DNA of 17,120 bases from JAIOPA01 sp036522895 (GTDB taxonomy: Bacteria; Eisenbacteria; RBG-16-71-46). The stretch spans positions 1 to 17,120 of the forward strand of contig DATDEX010000215.1 in assembly GCA_036522895.1 (NCBI GenBank). The letters run 5' to 3'. This document shows, piece by piece, positions 6,997-15,251 of this stretch. A model generated the notes under the pieces. That model was not told the DNA's origin. It did no database searches and worked only from the letters and a program-made list of their open reading frames with translations. Positions within the stretch are counted from its first letter, which is position 1. Every line of letters starts with the position of its first letter. Both the position numbers and the translations under genes were made by a program.

Positions 6997-7029
6997 CACG
7001 GGCGCAGCCCGCGAGGGTCTGCGCCCGTG
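6997..7029 (+). promoter_or_regulatory. Strong hairpin with GNRA-type loop between two cytochrome genes
   Basis: CACGGGCGCAG (6997-7007) pairs perfectly with CTGCGCCCGTG (7019-7029). Inside it CCC (7008-7010) pairs with GGG (7015-7017), closing a GCGA loop (7011-7014), with a single unpaired T at 7018. This gives 14 base pairs. No T-tract follows, so it is not a canonical intrinsic terminator. It lies 50 bp after the OmcS-like stop and 27 bp before the next start, where it could protect the upstream mRNA end or reduce read-through. Confidence 0.65.
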
Positions 7030-7056
7030 ACGCGCAGCAGCGAAACGGAGATCCGA

Positions 7057-8466
7057 ATGCCCGCACGTCTGGTCTTCACGCTGGTCCTCGCGGCTGGTCT
7101 ACTTTCGGGTAACTCGCCCGCTCGGGCGCGACGCGCGCCGCCGCCGCCGCGCACGCCGGCCCACCTCTTACAGGTCATGGCCGACAGCCCGCACGGCGGC
7201 GAGTGCGCGAGTTGCCACACGCTCCACGGCTCCGACCTGCCCACCCCGCAGGAGCACGCGCTCACCGGCCCCGACGACAACACGTTCTGCGACCACTGCC
7301 ACACGACCCCGTGGGCGGGAGGAAGCTACGCCGGCACGCGCTCGTACGACGGCTCGGCCCATGGCTCGGGGTCGGCCACGATCTGGCCCGGGCCCTATCC
7401 GCCGCCGCGCACCGAGGCCGACGCGCCGGGCAAGTGCTTGAACTGTCACGACCCCCACGGCTGGGAGGACGCCGACGGGATGATCCCGCGCCTCACGATC
7501 GGTCGCGAGGAAGTCCTCTGCCTCACCTGTCACGACGGCGCGCATGCCACGACCGACATCCGCACCGACCTGAACAAGGTGTTCGCGCACCCGACCCGGA
7601 CGTACAAGTCGCGGCACGCGGGGCCGCTCGAGTCCAATCCCGCGGACTTCGCGATCACGCCCCTGAACCACCGCCACGCCGAGTGCGAGGACTGCCACAA
7701 TCCGCACGTCGCGCGGCCGACGGGCGCGCTCGTGCCGCCGCCACCCGCGGCGTCCACGCTGCTGCTCGGAACGAGTCGCATCGCCGTCCAGAACGGGCCG
7801 GCGGGGACCGCCCCGGGGTACACGTTCGTCGCCGCGTCGGACACACTCACCGCACCGGTGGCGGAATACCAGCTCTGCTTCAAGTGTCACTCCTCGTGGA
7901 CCACGCAGCCGGCGAGCCAGACGGATTTGGCGAAAGTCCTGAACCCCGCGAATCCGTCGTTCCACCCCGTCGAAGCGCCCGGGACGAACGCGAACATCGC
8001 GGCGGGAGCGTTCGCGGGCGGGTGGAACGCCGGCTCGATGGTGCGGTGCGGGAACTGCCACGGGAGTGACCCCGGTGGGAGCGCGGGCCCGCACGGCTCG
8101 GTGTACGCCGGGATCCTGCCCAAGCCCTACGCGGCCTCGCCGGCGACGCACACCACGACCTCGGACGAGCTCTGTTTCAGCTGCCACACGTTCGAGGTCT
8201 ACGCCGATCCGACCGCGCCGGATCCCGTGCGCGGGGCCTCGCGCTTCAACGCACCGGGGGCGCTCCGCGGCCACGCCGAGCACGTCGGGCAGCTTTCGAT
8301 CCCGTGCTACGCGTGCCACACGACGCACGGCTCGAGCACGCTGCCGCACCTGCTCGTGACCGGCCGCTCCCCGGGGATCATCTCCTACAGCGAGAGCCCC
8401 ACGGGCGGGACGTGCACGGCGACCTGCCACGCGGCCAAGACCTACGCCACGAACTATGCGCGATGA
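7057..8466 (+). CDS. Multihaem c-type cytochrome, nine CXXCH plus one CX3CH
   Basis: A 469-residue precursor, start ATG 7057 with ACGGAG six bases upstream, and an N-terminal export signal (hydrophobic core 5-18, then a basic Pro/Arg stretch). CXXCH sites occur at residues 50, 78, 127, 155, 210, 274, 331, 373 and 417. A tenth site, CTATCH at 453-458, has three spacer residues. Several sites have the doubled-motif style (CLNCHDPHG, CEDCHNPH, CYACHTTHG) with nearby His for bis-His ligation. The protein is likely periplasmic, inserted in the adjacent barrel, or surface-exposed. Its stop lies 11 bp inside the barrel gene, so production of the two is coupled, as in porin-cytochrome conduits. It is not clearly MtrA, MtrC, OmbB-partner or OmcZ from what I can see; it is a member of the broad doubled-CXXCH class. 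Confidence 0.88.
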   Translation: MPARLVFTLVLAAGLLSGNSPARARRAPPPPRTPAHLLQVMADSPHGGECASCHTLHGSDLPTPQEHALTGPDDNTFCDHCHTTPWAGGSYAGTRSYDGSAHGSGSATIWPGPYPPPRTEADAPGKCLNCHDPHGWEDADGMIPRLTIGREEVLCLTCHDGAHATTDIRTDLNKVFAHPTRTYKSRHAGPLESNPADFAITPLNHRHAECEDCHNPHVARPTGALVPPPPAASTLLLGTSRIAVQNGPAGTAPGYTFVAASDTLTAPVAEYQLCFKCHSSWTTQPASQTDLAKVLNPANPSFHPVEAPGTNANIAAGAFAGGWNAGSMVRCGNCHGSDPGGSAGPHGSVYAGILPKPYAASPATHTTTSDELCFSCHTFEVYADPTAPDPVRGASRFNAPGALRGHAEHVGQLSIPCYACHTTHGSSTLPHLLVTGRSPGIISYSESPTGGTCTATCHAAKTYATNYAR

Positions 8467-10171
8467 CCAGCCTGCGCGCGCGTTCACGTGGGGAACCGTC
8501 CTGTTCCTGGCAACATTCGGGCTCCCGGCCGTGGCAGGACGCGCGCGGGCGACGCCGATCGGCGGACGGCTCACCGGCCAGTATCAGCACGTGGAGCAGA
8601 GCGGCCGGGTGTTCTATCCCAACGGCATCGTGCGCGACACCTCGATCGCACGGTCGTTCTGGTCGCAGTCCTACAAGCTCCATCACTCGGCCACGTTCGG
8701 GCAGTCGCTCAATCTCTTCTCCCAGCTCGACTTCGTCGACCAGTCCTACGAGGCGAGGCCGCACGTGAGCCAGACCGCCACGGCGACGATGCGGCTCGCG
8801 CACCCGCTGTTCGGGCTCTCGGCGAGCTTCCGGCCGTCCGTGTCGAAGGTGGCGGCGACGTCGCTCGGAAATCCCGGCGACGTCGGTACGTTCCGCCCGA
8901 TCTCGACGCACAACGATCAGACGACGTTCACGGCGAACTTCATGCCCCCGAACCTGCCGAGGCTCGATCTCTCGTGGGCGCGGCAGCGCCAGGACGCGGA
9001 ACTCTCCGACACCAAGCGGACCACGACGTCGCGAAACGCGAACCTGGTTTACGCCGTGGGACCGCTCGACACGCACGCCGGAATCGGCGACCAGCGCGGG
9101 GACGTGGGGACCGGCGGAGCGCGCCTGTCCGATCGCCGGCACGGCAACGCCGGGCTCGGGCTCCGTCTGGAACCGCTGCCGGCGTTGACGCTCGGCATGC
9201 AATACGATCTCACTGCATTCCAGACCGACGTGCCCGCCGGCCCGACGAACCACTCCGTCTCGCACGCCGGCTCGCTCTCCGGCTCGCTGCGCGCCTCGCA
9301 GCACACCGGCATCGATCTCGCCTACTCGTACCGCACGAGCCGCCAGACGGGCGGGATCGCGTCGCGGCAGTCGTCGCACGACGGCTCGCTCCTCGTCGCC
9401 TACCGGCCCAATCCGGTGGCGAGCGCCAGCGCCGGCGGCGGGTTCCGAACGCTCAACGCCGAGCGCGCGCCGGTGCTCGAGCGCTACCTCGCGGGCTCGG
9501 CCACCGCGGCGGGGCGGATTCGCACGGCGTGGACCGGCACGGCGTCCGCGGCGCACAGCACGCTCTGGGACCGCGACGCGCGGGCGCGCTCCATCGAGAG
9601 CACGAACCTCGCGACGAATCTCCGCGCGGGCCCCGACTTTCAGCTGGGCGGCAATTTCACCACGAGCTTGAACTCCGACGCTTCGGTCGGAAAGGGCCGC
9701 TGGTCCACCGACGGAGCGCTCTCCGTGACCGCGTCGCCGGTGCGAAAGCTCCAGCTGATCGCCGGCGTGCGCTCGACGCGGGCGGGCTCGAGCCTGCTCG
9801 GCGCCGGCACGGGGGCGCGCAGCCGGAGCATCGATGCGCGCTGGCTCCCCGCAGCCAGCGTCGATCTCGGCGGCGGCATCACCCAGACGAATCCGGGCGA
9901 CCGTGGCGCCGGCTCGACGACGCGCAACGCGCGGGTCGGGCTCCGCCCTGGTCAGCGCCTGCGACTATCGGGTACTTATTCCCGCAGCGACGTGGCGACG
10001 CAGATCGCGGGGACCAGCCAGCTCAGGGGCCGGGAGGTGTACACGGCGCAGCTGGGTCTGGCCCTGGCCCGGACGATGTCCCTCGGAGCCAATCTCAACC
10101 TGATCGACCCGCATGGCGCGAACTTCTCGCGACAGTACGATCTGACCCTGACCAAGGACTTCGGGAGATGA
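8456..10171 (+). CDS. Outer-membrane beta-barrel protein (putative porin of an electron conduit)
   Basis: A 571-residue protein with a signal peptide (hydrophobic 11-28, cut near ARA-32). The mature part alternates polar and apolar residues in many short strands, such as 'LNLFSQLDFVDQSY', 'LGLRLEPLPALTLGMQYDL', 'LRLSGTYSRSDVATQ' and 'LALARTMSLGANLNLI', and ends in a strand 'YDLTLTKDFGR'. It contains no cysteine, in sharp contrast to the cytochromes around it, so it binds no c-haem. Length and pattern suit a barrel of some 20 or more strands. Porin-cytochrome conduits (MtrAB-C, Ext, Omb systems) pair such barrels with multihaem proteins, and the overlap with the upstream cytochrome gene and downstream lipoproteins supports that role. 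I see no clear MtrB signature (such as an N-terminal CXXC), so family placement is open. Confidence 0.8.
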   Translation: MRDDQPARAFTWGTVLFLATFGLPAVAGRARATPIGGRLTGQYQHVEQSGRVFYPNGIVRDTSIARSFWSQSYKLHHSATFGQSLNLFSQLDFVDQSYEARPHVSQTATATMRLAHPLFGLSASFRPSVSKVAATSLGNPGDVGTFRPISTHNDQTTFTANFMPPNLPRLDLSWARQRQDAELSDTKRTTTSRNANLVYAVGPLDTHAGIGDQRGDVGTGGARLSDRRHGNAGLGLRLEPLPALTLGMQYDLTAFQTDVPAGPTNHSVSHAGSLSGSLRASQHTGIDLAYSYRTSRQTGGIASRQSSHDGSLLVAYRPNPVASASAGGGFRTLNAERAPVLERYLAGSATAAGRIRTAWTGTASAAHSTLWDRDARARSIESTNLATNLRAGPDFQLGGNFTTSLNSDASVGKGRWSTDGALSVTASPVRKLQLIAGVRSTRAGSSLLGAGTGARSRSIDARWLPAASVDLGGGITQTNPGDRGAGSTTRNARVGLRPGQRLRLSGTYSRSDVATQIAGTSQLRGREVYTAQLGLALARTMSLGANLNLIDPHGANFSRQYDLTLTKDFGR

Positions 10172-10779
10172 GAGGCCTGCCGGCGAGCCGTCGTCCCATG
10201 CTGCTGCTCCTGCCGCTGCTCGCTCTACCAGCTCTAATCGGGCTCGGCTGCGCGAGCCTCGCGCCGCGCTATTACGTGAACCGCCAGGCCGACATGTCGC
10301 TCTACAAGCGCGTGGCGGTCCTGCCGTTCGGAAACCTGAGCACGCAGGGGCTCGCGGGCGAGCGGGTCACACGCGCGTTCGTCACCGAGCTGGTGATCGC
10401 CGACCGCTACCGCGTGGTCGAACCGGGCGAGTTCCGGGCCGTGCTCCACGGGCTCGACGCCGATCCCGCGCCGGACGGCACGGTGGACCCGGAGAAGCTC
10501 CGCGATGCGGCGGGCAAGCTCGACGCGACCGGCGTCATCCGCGGCAGCGTCACGGACTACGAGGTGCAGCGCCGTGGACAGGACGAGTTCCCGGTCGTGA
10601 GCTTCGACGTCGAGCTCCTCGACGTCGCGACGGGCAACATCGTGTGGCGCGCCTCGATCACCCGCCGCGGCCACGCCCGGCTCCCGGTCTTCGGGGGCTC
10701 GAGCTCGCTCACGCTCGGCTCGCTCACGCAATCGGCGTGCAGCGAGCTCGTCGACGGCCTGCGCCGGAAGGCGTTCTGA
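10168..10779 (+). CDS. CsgG/FlgO-like lipoprotein (first of a tandem pair)
   Basis: A 203-residue protein starting at ATG 10168, overlapping the barrel gene's stop as ATGA. The N-terminus is basic then strongly hydrophobic, ending 'LIGLGC' with C28 as likely lipidated cysteine, though the -3 residue is not ideal. The body has the alpha/beta pattern of the CsgG/FlgO/LpoB-type fold: 'KRVAVLPFGNLS' (first strand), 'RYRVVEP', 'LDATGVIRGSVTDYEV', then 'VSFDVELLDVATGNIVW'. CsgG forms the outer-membrane channel that exports curli subunits; other relatives are structural lipoproteins of flagella or cell-wall synthesis. It lacks obvious CsgG transmembrane hairpins by eye, so pore formation is uncertain. 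It is a divergent paralogue of the next gene. Confidence 0.75.
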   Translation: MRGLPASRRPMLLLLPLLALPALIGLGCASLAPRYYVNRQADMSLYKRVAVLPFGNLSTQGLAGERVTRAFVTELVIADRYRVVEPGEFRAVLHGLDADPAPDGTVDPEKLRDAAGKLDATGVIRGSVTDYEVQRRGQDEFPVVSFDVELLDVATGNIVWRASITRRGHARLPVFGGSSSLTLGSLTQSACSELVDGLRRKAF

Positions 10780-10780
10780 G

Positions 10781-11398
10781 GTGCGTCGCCCCGGGCTCGT
10801 GCCGCCGCTCGCGCTGGCGCTGCTCGCCACGATCGCGGGCTGTGCGGGCAGCTCGCGCTCGCTGCTCCGCACGGGCCTTCCGCTCCACGAGCGGCCGCGC
10901 ATCGCGGTGCTGCCGCTCGAGGACCTCTCGGGCGAGATGGATGCCGCGGTCGGCTTCTCGCGGCTCCTGTTCGCCGAGCTCGTGAAGTCCGGGCGCTGGG
11001 ACGTCGTCGAGTCCGGGGTCGTCGAGGGTGTCATGGATTCGCTGTCGCTCCGCGACGGCGGCTCGCTCACGCGGAGCCAGATCCGGAGTCTCGGCGAGCG
11101 GCTCTCGGCGACGCATCTCCTCACCGGCACGCTCCTCGAGAGCGATCGGGTGAAGACCGGGGACGGCGAGGTGCCGGCGGTCGGCGCGGTCTTGAAGCTC
11201 GTCGAGGTGTCCACGGCGCGCGCGGTGTGGGCCGAGGCCCGCTTTCACACGGGCGAGGATCGCGAGACCGTGTTCGGCTGGGGGCGCGAGCGGAACCCGC
11301 AGATGGTCGCGGGAACGCTCGCGAGCGAAATGATCCGCGACTTCACGGTGCGCACCGCCGATTCGAGTGCGGTCACGAGCACGAGGAAATCCAAATGA
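10781..11398 (+). CDS. CsgG/FlgO-like lipoprotein (second of a tandem pair)
   Basis: A 205-residue protein starting with GTG at 10781, one base after the previous stop. A textbook lipobox IAGC puts the lipidated cysteine at C21. The fold landmarks repeat those of the first lipoprotein in the same order: 'PRIAVLPLEDLSG', 'GRWDVVESG', 'LSATHLLTGTLLESDRV', 'VLKLVEVSTARAVWAEARF'. This indicates duplication followed by divergence, or two subunits of one assembly. It ends in a basic tail (TSTRKSK). Its stop overlaps the next start as ATGA. Context suggests an outer-membrane accessory of the electron-transfer system, either an export channel component or a stabiliser of the barrel; the sequence does not discriminate. 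Confidence 0.78.
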   Translation: MRRPGLVPPLALALLATIAGCAGSSRSLLRTGLPLHERPRIAVLPLEDLSGEMDAAVGFSRLLFAELVKSGRWDVVESGVVEGVMDSLSLRDGGSLTRSQIRSLGERLSATHLLTGTLLESDRVKTGDGEVPAVGAVLKLVEVSTARAVWAEARFHTGEDRETVFGWGRERNPQMVAGTLASEMIRDFTVRTADSSAVTSTRKSK

Positions 11399-12072
11399 CG
11401 AAGCGAAACGTTGGCTTGCTCGCCCGGGTGTTCCAGCCGGCGTTGCGCCTCGCGATCCTCACGGCGCTCTCGGGTTCCGCTGGGGCATCCCCGGCGGGCA
11501 CCGCACCCTCGCCCGGGGACTCGACGCGCGCGCTCGCGCCCGCGGCGGATACCAGCCGCGCGCTCGCGCCGCCCGGCGTGCGCTCGAGCACGATGCCGCA
11601 TGACGCGGTGCACACGCGGCCGGCGCCCGCGGCCTCGAAGCCCGGCGCGCCGAAGCCCAAGCCGTTCCGGATCGTCGTGCCCAAGGGCACGCCGCGCGTT
11701 CAGAAGGTCACGCTCGGGATCCGCCACCGGGTCTTCCCCGATTTCGCCGAGAAGGCGGAGGCGGAGATGCGGAAGCCGTTCCAGATCGGCGACACCCGCT
11801 TCAGCGCCACCGTCACGGATTTCGAGCCCGACTTCGTGATCGAGGAGGCCACGCACTCGATCTCGTCGCGATCGAGCGAGCCGCGGAATCCCGCCGTGCG
11901 CCTCATCGTGCGCGAGCAGGGGGTGGCGGAGGACACGACCTGGGCGTTCCTCAACATGCCGCCCCACTTCATGCGGAACTCGCTCCTCGCGTTCGAGATC
12001 CTGCGTATCGATTTCGCCGACCGCCCGCCGCTTCTTAGAGACAGCACCAGGTTCGGGAGGCCGAAGCCTTGA
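11395..12072 (+). CDS. Periplasmic protein of unknown function (possible ResB-like beta domain)
   Basis: A 225-residue protein with a hydrophobic N-terminal export signal (about 8-28), a roughly 70-residue disordered linker rich in Pro, Ala and Thr (28-100), and a compact C-terminal domain (about 100-215). The domain contains 'FQIGDTRFSATVTDFEPDFV', then 'NPAVRLIV' and 'TTWAFLNMPPHF'. The order of a pre-'PDF' strand, NPAV and a Trp-x-Phe-x-x-x-Pro turn reminds me of the soluble part of ResB-type cytochrome biogenesis proteins, but this is a weak visual resemblance. It has no cysteine and no haem site. Four-base overlaps couple it to the lipoprotein before and the 42-haem gene after, so assembly, chaperoning or haem delivery for that cytochrome is a reasonable guess. 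Confidence 0.6.
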   Translation: MTKRNVGLLARVFQPALRLAILTALSGSAGASPAGTAPSPGDSTRALAPAADTSRALAPPGVRSSTMPHDAVHTRPAPAASKPGAPKPKPFRIVVPKGTPRVQKVTLGIRHRVFPDFAEKAEAEMRKPFQIGDTRFSATVTDFEPDFVIEEATHSISSRSSEPRNPAVRLIVREQGVAEDTTWAFLNMPPHFMRNSLLAFEILRIDFADRPPLLRDSTRFGRPKP

Positions 12073-15000
12073 GGAACAGCTGGCCGCTCCATCGCCGAAT
12101 CCTGAAGCTCGCCGCGGGCGCCGCCACGCTGGCGGTGGCCGCGCTCCTGCTCTCGCAGGCGGCGCGGGTCATGGCGAAGCCGCGAGCGAAGGAGGGACCG
12201 GCGCGCACCTGCTACGACTGCCACCAGGCGGCGCAGCAGGAGTTCCAGAAGCGCAAGTTCATCCACGCACCCGTCTCGAAGGGGGACTGCGCGGCGTGCC
12301 ACCTGAGCCACGGCTTCTCTCAGAAGCTGGTCCTGAAGAGCGCACCCGACAAGCTGTGCCTCGACTGCCACGGCGATCTCTTGAAGGCCGCCACCCCCGC
12401 GCACCCGCATCCGGCGTTCGCCCAGGGCGGCTGCGTGACCTGCCACGACCCGCACGCGAGCAACGAGCCGCACCTCGTGCGCGAGGGCGGGGCCGAGGAA
12501 ACCTGCTTCGGCTGCCACGCGAAGACCAAATCTGAAACCTCCGCCGCCACCGCGGTGCACGCCCCGTTCAAGGAGGGCGCGTGCGCCGCGTGCCACGCGC
12601 CGCATGGGAGCGGCGAGCCGGGGATGGTGAAGGTGGCGGGCGACGCACTCTGCACGGGCTGCCACGCGGCGGCCCAGGTCGATGCGAAGCATGCGAGCGT
12701 GGTGCGCGGCGGGCTCGCCTGCCTCGACTGCCACAGTCCGCACACTTCCGCGAGCAAGGGACTGCTGCGCGCCGGCGCGCATGCCCCGGTCGCCGAGGGG
12801 CAGTGCGACGCGTGCCACGAGATGAGCGCCGGCAAGCCGACCCCGAAGCTCGTCGACAAGGTGCCCGCGCTCTGCATCGGCTGCCACGAGGACAAGAAGG
12901 GGCTCGGCGCCAGGCTGGTCCAGCACCCGCCCGCGGGGGAGGGGGACTGCCTCGGCTGCCACGACCCGCACCGCGGCCACGCCGAAGCGCTCTTGAAAGA
13001 CAAGCCGGTGGCGCTGTGCGGCTCGTGCCACGACGACGTCGCCGAAGATCTCAAGAAACCCGTCGTCCACCGCGCGTTCGCGGAGGGGCAGTGCGCCTCC
13101 TGCCACGCGGTCCACGGCGGCGACCACGAGAAGCTGAAGAAGACCGCGGACGGCGAGATGTGCCTCGGCTGCCACGCCGATCTCGGCAAGCGCATCGCCG
13201 CGGGGAAGGGTGTCCACCCGCCCGCGGCGAAGAAGGACTGCCTCCGCTGCCACGAGCCCCACGCCGGCGGGCGGGCGCACCTCCTCCGCGACGAGCCCCG
13301 CGTGCTGTGCATGAAGTGCCACTCGGGGCTCGACCAGCAGCTCGCGGGAAATGCCGTCCACCCGCCGTTCACGAGCGGCAACTGCACCGCGTGCCACGAT
13401 CCCCACCAGTCCGATCACCCGAAGCTGGTGCGGCAGGAGGGGGCGGAGCTCTGCGGGAAGTGCCACGGCGTGGGTGCGCTGGCCGCCACCTCGCCGCACC
13501 CGCATGCGCCCGCCAAGCAGGGCAACTGCCTCGCCTGCCACCGCCCGCACGGGGGCGAGACCTCGGCGCTGCTCGCGAAGTCGCAGGACAAGCTGTGCGT
13601 GACCTGCCACGAGGACATCCGGAAGAAGATCACGGGGCCGGCGCCGCATACGGCCGCGGCCCGGGGCCTGTGCACGGCATGCCACGAGCCGCACGGCTCG
13701 AAGCAGGACAAGCTCCTGCGCGCGAAGGGCGGCGCGCTCTGCGAGAAGTGCCACGCCGGGGTCGGGAAGGAGGGCGATCACGTCCACTCGCCGGTCGCCG
13801 ACGGGGAATGCCTGACCTGCCACGATCCGCACGGCGGCACGGTGGCGCCCGCGCTCGTCAAGGCGGCGCCCGCGCTCTGCGCGGATTGCCACGACACCTC
13901 CGACGAAGATCTCAAGAAGGCGCACGGCGGCGCGAACCTGGCGGTGGCGAAGTGCCTGGGCTGCCACACGCCGCACGCCTCGAAGCTCGCGGCCCTGATC
14001 TCGCCGCGCGCGCATCCGGGCTTCGCGGAGAAGGACTGCAAGCGCTGTCACCTCGCGGGGCAGCCGCCCGGTCCCGCCTCGCTCATCGCGCCGGTGGGGG
14101 TGCTCTGTACCCGCTGTCACGACGTGCGAAAGCCCAAGACCGCCGCGGCCGTGGTGCATCCCCCGGTCAAGACGGGAGCGTGCCTCACCTGCCACAAGCC
14201 ACACGCCGCCGCCGCGGAAGGCCTGCTCGCGCGCCCGCAGCAGAAGCTGTGCATGACCTGCCACCCGACCGTGAGCCACGAGGCCGAGCTCGCGCACGGT
14301 CATCCGCCCGCGGCGAAAGGCGACTGCATGGTGTGTCACGAGCCGCACCAGGGCGTGACGGCCGGGCTCCTGAAGAAGAAACCGGCGGAGCTCTGCCTGA
14401 GCTGTCACACCGCGCTCGGGCAGCGGATCCGCGACGGCAAGCCGCATCCCCCGGTCGCGGCCGGGCTGTGCGTCACCTGCCACGCGGCGCACGGCTCCGA
14501 GAACACCGGCATGCTCAAGCGCGACGTGCCCGCCCTGTGCGGCTCGTGCCACACGGCGAAGAACGTGGCGCTGGTCGCCAAGCACCCGAACATGAACCTG
14601 GCCACCACGAACTGCGTCTCCTGCCACGATCCGCACGTCCAGCGGAAGACCGAGAAGGGGCTCTTGAAGGAGTTCAAGCACGACCCCTTCGCGCGCGGCG
14701 AGTGCACATCGTGCCACGTCACGCGCGGCGCGCCGGCGACGGTGGCGAAGGGGCGCGACCTCTGCCTCAAGTGCCACAGCGGGGCGCAGCAGTGGCTCGG
14801 GCGGAAGCACGTGCACCCGCCGCTCGAGACGCAGCAGCAGTGCCTTTCCTGCCACGAGCCGCACGCGGCCGCGGGCCTCCACCTGCTCCGCCGCTCGGGC
14901 GACGACCTCTGCTTCTCCTGCCACAACCGCAAACTCATCGCGGGCCGGGTCGTGCACCCCGCATTGGAGCAGGGCTGCACCGTGTGCCACAGTCCGCACG

Positions 15001-15251
15001 CCTCGGATCAGCCCAAGCTCACGCTCACCCCGGTCTCGGCGCTCTGCCAGCAGTGTCACGACGACATGAGCAAGCACTTCCACAAGGTCGCGGGCGTCAA
15101 GGATCCGCGCACCGGGGAGGAACTGGCGTGCACGGGCTGTCACCGTCCGCACGCGAGCGACAACGACCACCTGCTCACCGCGGATCCCAAGCGCGAGCTC
15201 TGCATTCAGTGTCACGATCCGAACATGGAAATCGTGCCCAAGAAGAAATGA
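12069..15251 (+). CDS. Giant 42-haem c-type cytochrome (doubled-CXXCH repeats)
   Basis: A 1060-residue protein starting at TTG 12069, which overlaps the previous stop and has GGGAGG eight bases upstream. An N-terminal signal or anchor (11-34) precedes the first haem site (CYDCH, 48). I count 42 CXXCH motifs, one per about 25 residues. They mostly alternate between type A (GxCxxCHxPHxS) and type B (LCxxCH), in units of about 45-50 residues joined by VHPPxxxG-like links. Each regular unit supplies four His for two haems (two CXXCH, the HP and the PH), so all-bis-His ligation is feasible. Doubled-CXXCH proteins form extended multihaem wires; the length could carry electrons across the periplasm or beyond the cell. 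The C-terminus is a lysine tail. No transmembrane helix follows the N-terminus and no lipobox is present. Confidence 0.93.
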   Translation: MRNSWPLHRRILKLAAGAATLAVAALLLSQAARVMAKPRAKEGPARTCYDCHQAAQQEFQKRKFIHAPVSKGDCAACHLSHGFSQKLVLKSAPDKLCLDCHGDLLKAATPAHPHPAFAQGGCVTCHDPHASNEPHLVREGGAEETCFGCHAKTKSETSAATAVHAPFKEGACAACHAPHGSGEPGMVKVAGDALCTGCHAAAQVDAKHASVVRGGLACLDCHSPHTSASKGLLRAGAHAPVAEGQCDACHEMSAGKPTPKLVDKVPALCIGCHEDKKGLGARLVQHPPAGEGDCLGCHDPHRGHAEALLKDKPVALCGSCHDDVAEDLKKPVVHRAFAEGQCASCHAVHGGDHEKLKKTADGEMCLGCHADLGKRIAAGKGVHPPAAKKDCLRCHEPHAGGRAHLLRDEPRVLCMKCHSGLDQQLAGNAVHPPFTSGNCTACHDPHQSDHPKLVRQEGAELCGKCHGVGALAATSPHPHAPAKQGNCLACHRPHGGETSALLAKSQDKLCVTCHEDIRKKITGPAPHTAAARGLCTACHEPHGSKQDKLLRAKGGALCEKCHAGVGKEGDHVHSPVADGECLTCHDPHGGTVAPALVKAAPALCADCHDTSDEDLKKAHGGANLAVAKCLGCHTPHASKLAALISPRAHPGFAEKDCKRCHLAGQPPGPASLIAPVGVLCTRCHDVRKPKTAAAVVHPPVKTGACLTCHKPHAAAAEGLLARPQQKLCMTCHPTVSHEAELAHGHPPAAKGDCMVCHEPHQGVTAGLLKKKPAELCLSCHTALGQRIRDGKPHPPVAAGLCVTCHAAHGSENTGMLKRDVPALCGSCHTAKNVALVAKHPNMNLATTNCVSCHDPHVQRKTEKGLLKEFKHDPFARGECTSCHVTRGAPATVAKGRDLCLKCHSGAQQWLGRKHVHPPLETQQQCLSCHEPHAAAGLHLLRRSGDDLCFSCHNRKLIAGRVVHPALEQGCTVCHSPHASDQPKLTLTPVSALCQQCHDDMSKHFHKVAGVKDPRTGEELACTGCHRPHASDNDHLLTADPKRELCIQCHDPNMEIVPKKK
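12210..15240 (+). repeat. Coding tandem repeats of about 140-150 bp
   Basis: The 42-haem gene is made of about 21 diverged two-haem units, most 45-50 codons long. Short DNA words such as TGCCACGA/TGCCACGC and CACCCGCC recur at this period, but no long identical blocks are visible, so the duplications look old. Three irregular units, with their first cysteines near residues 218, 629 and 849, break the alternation. Confidence 0.85.
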
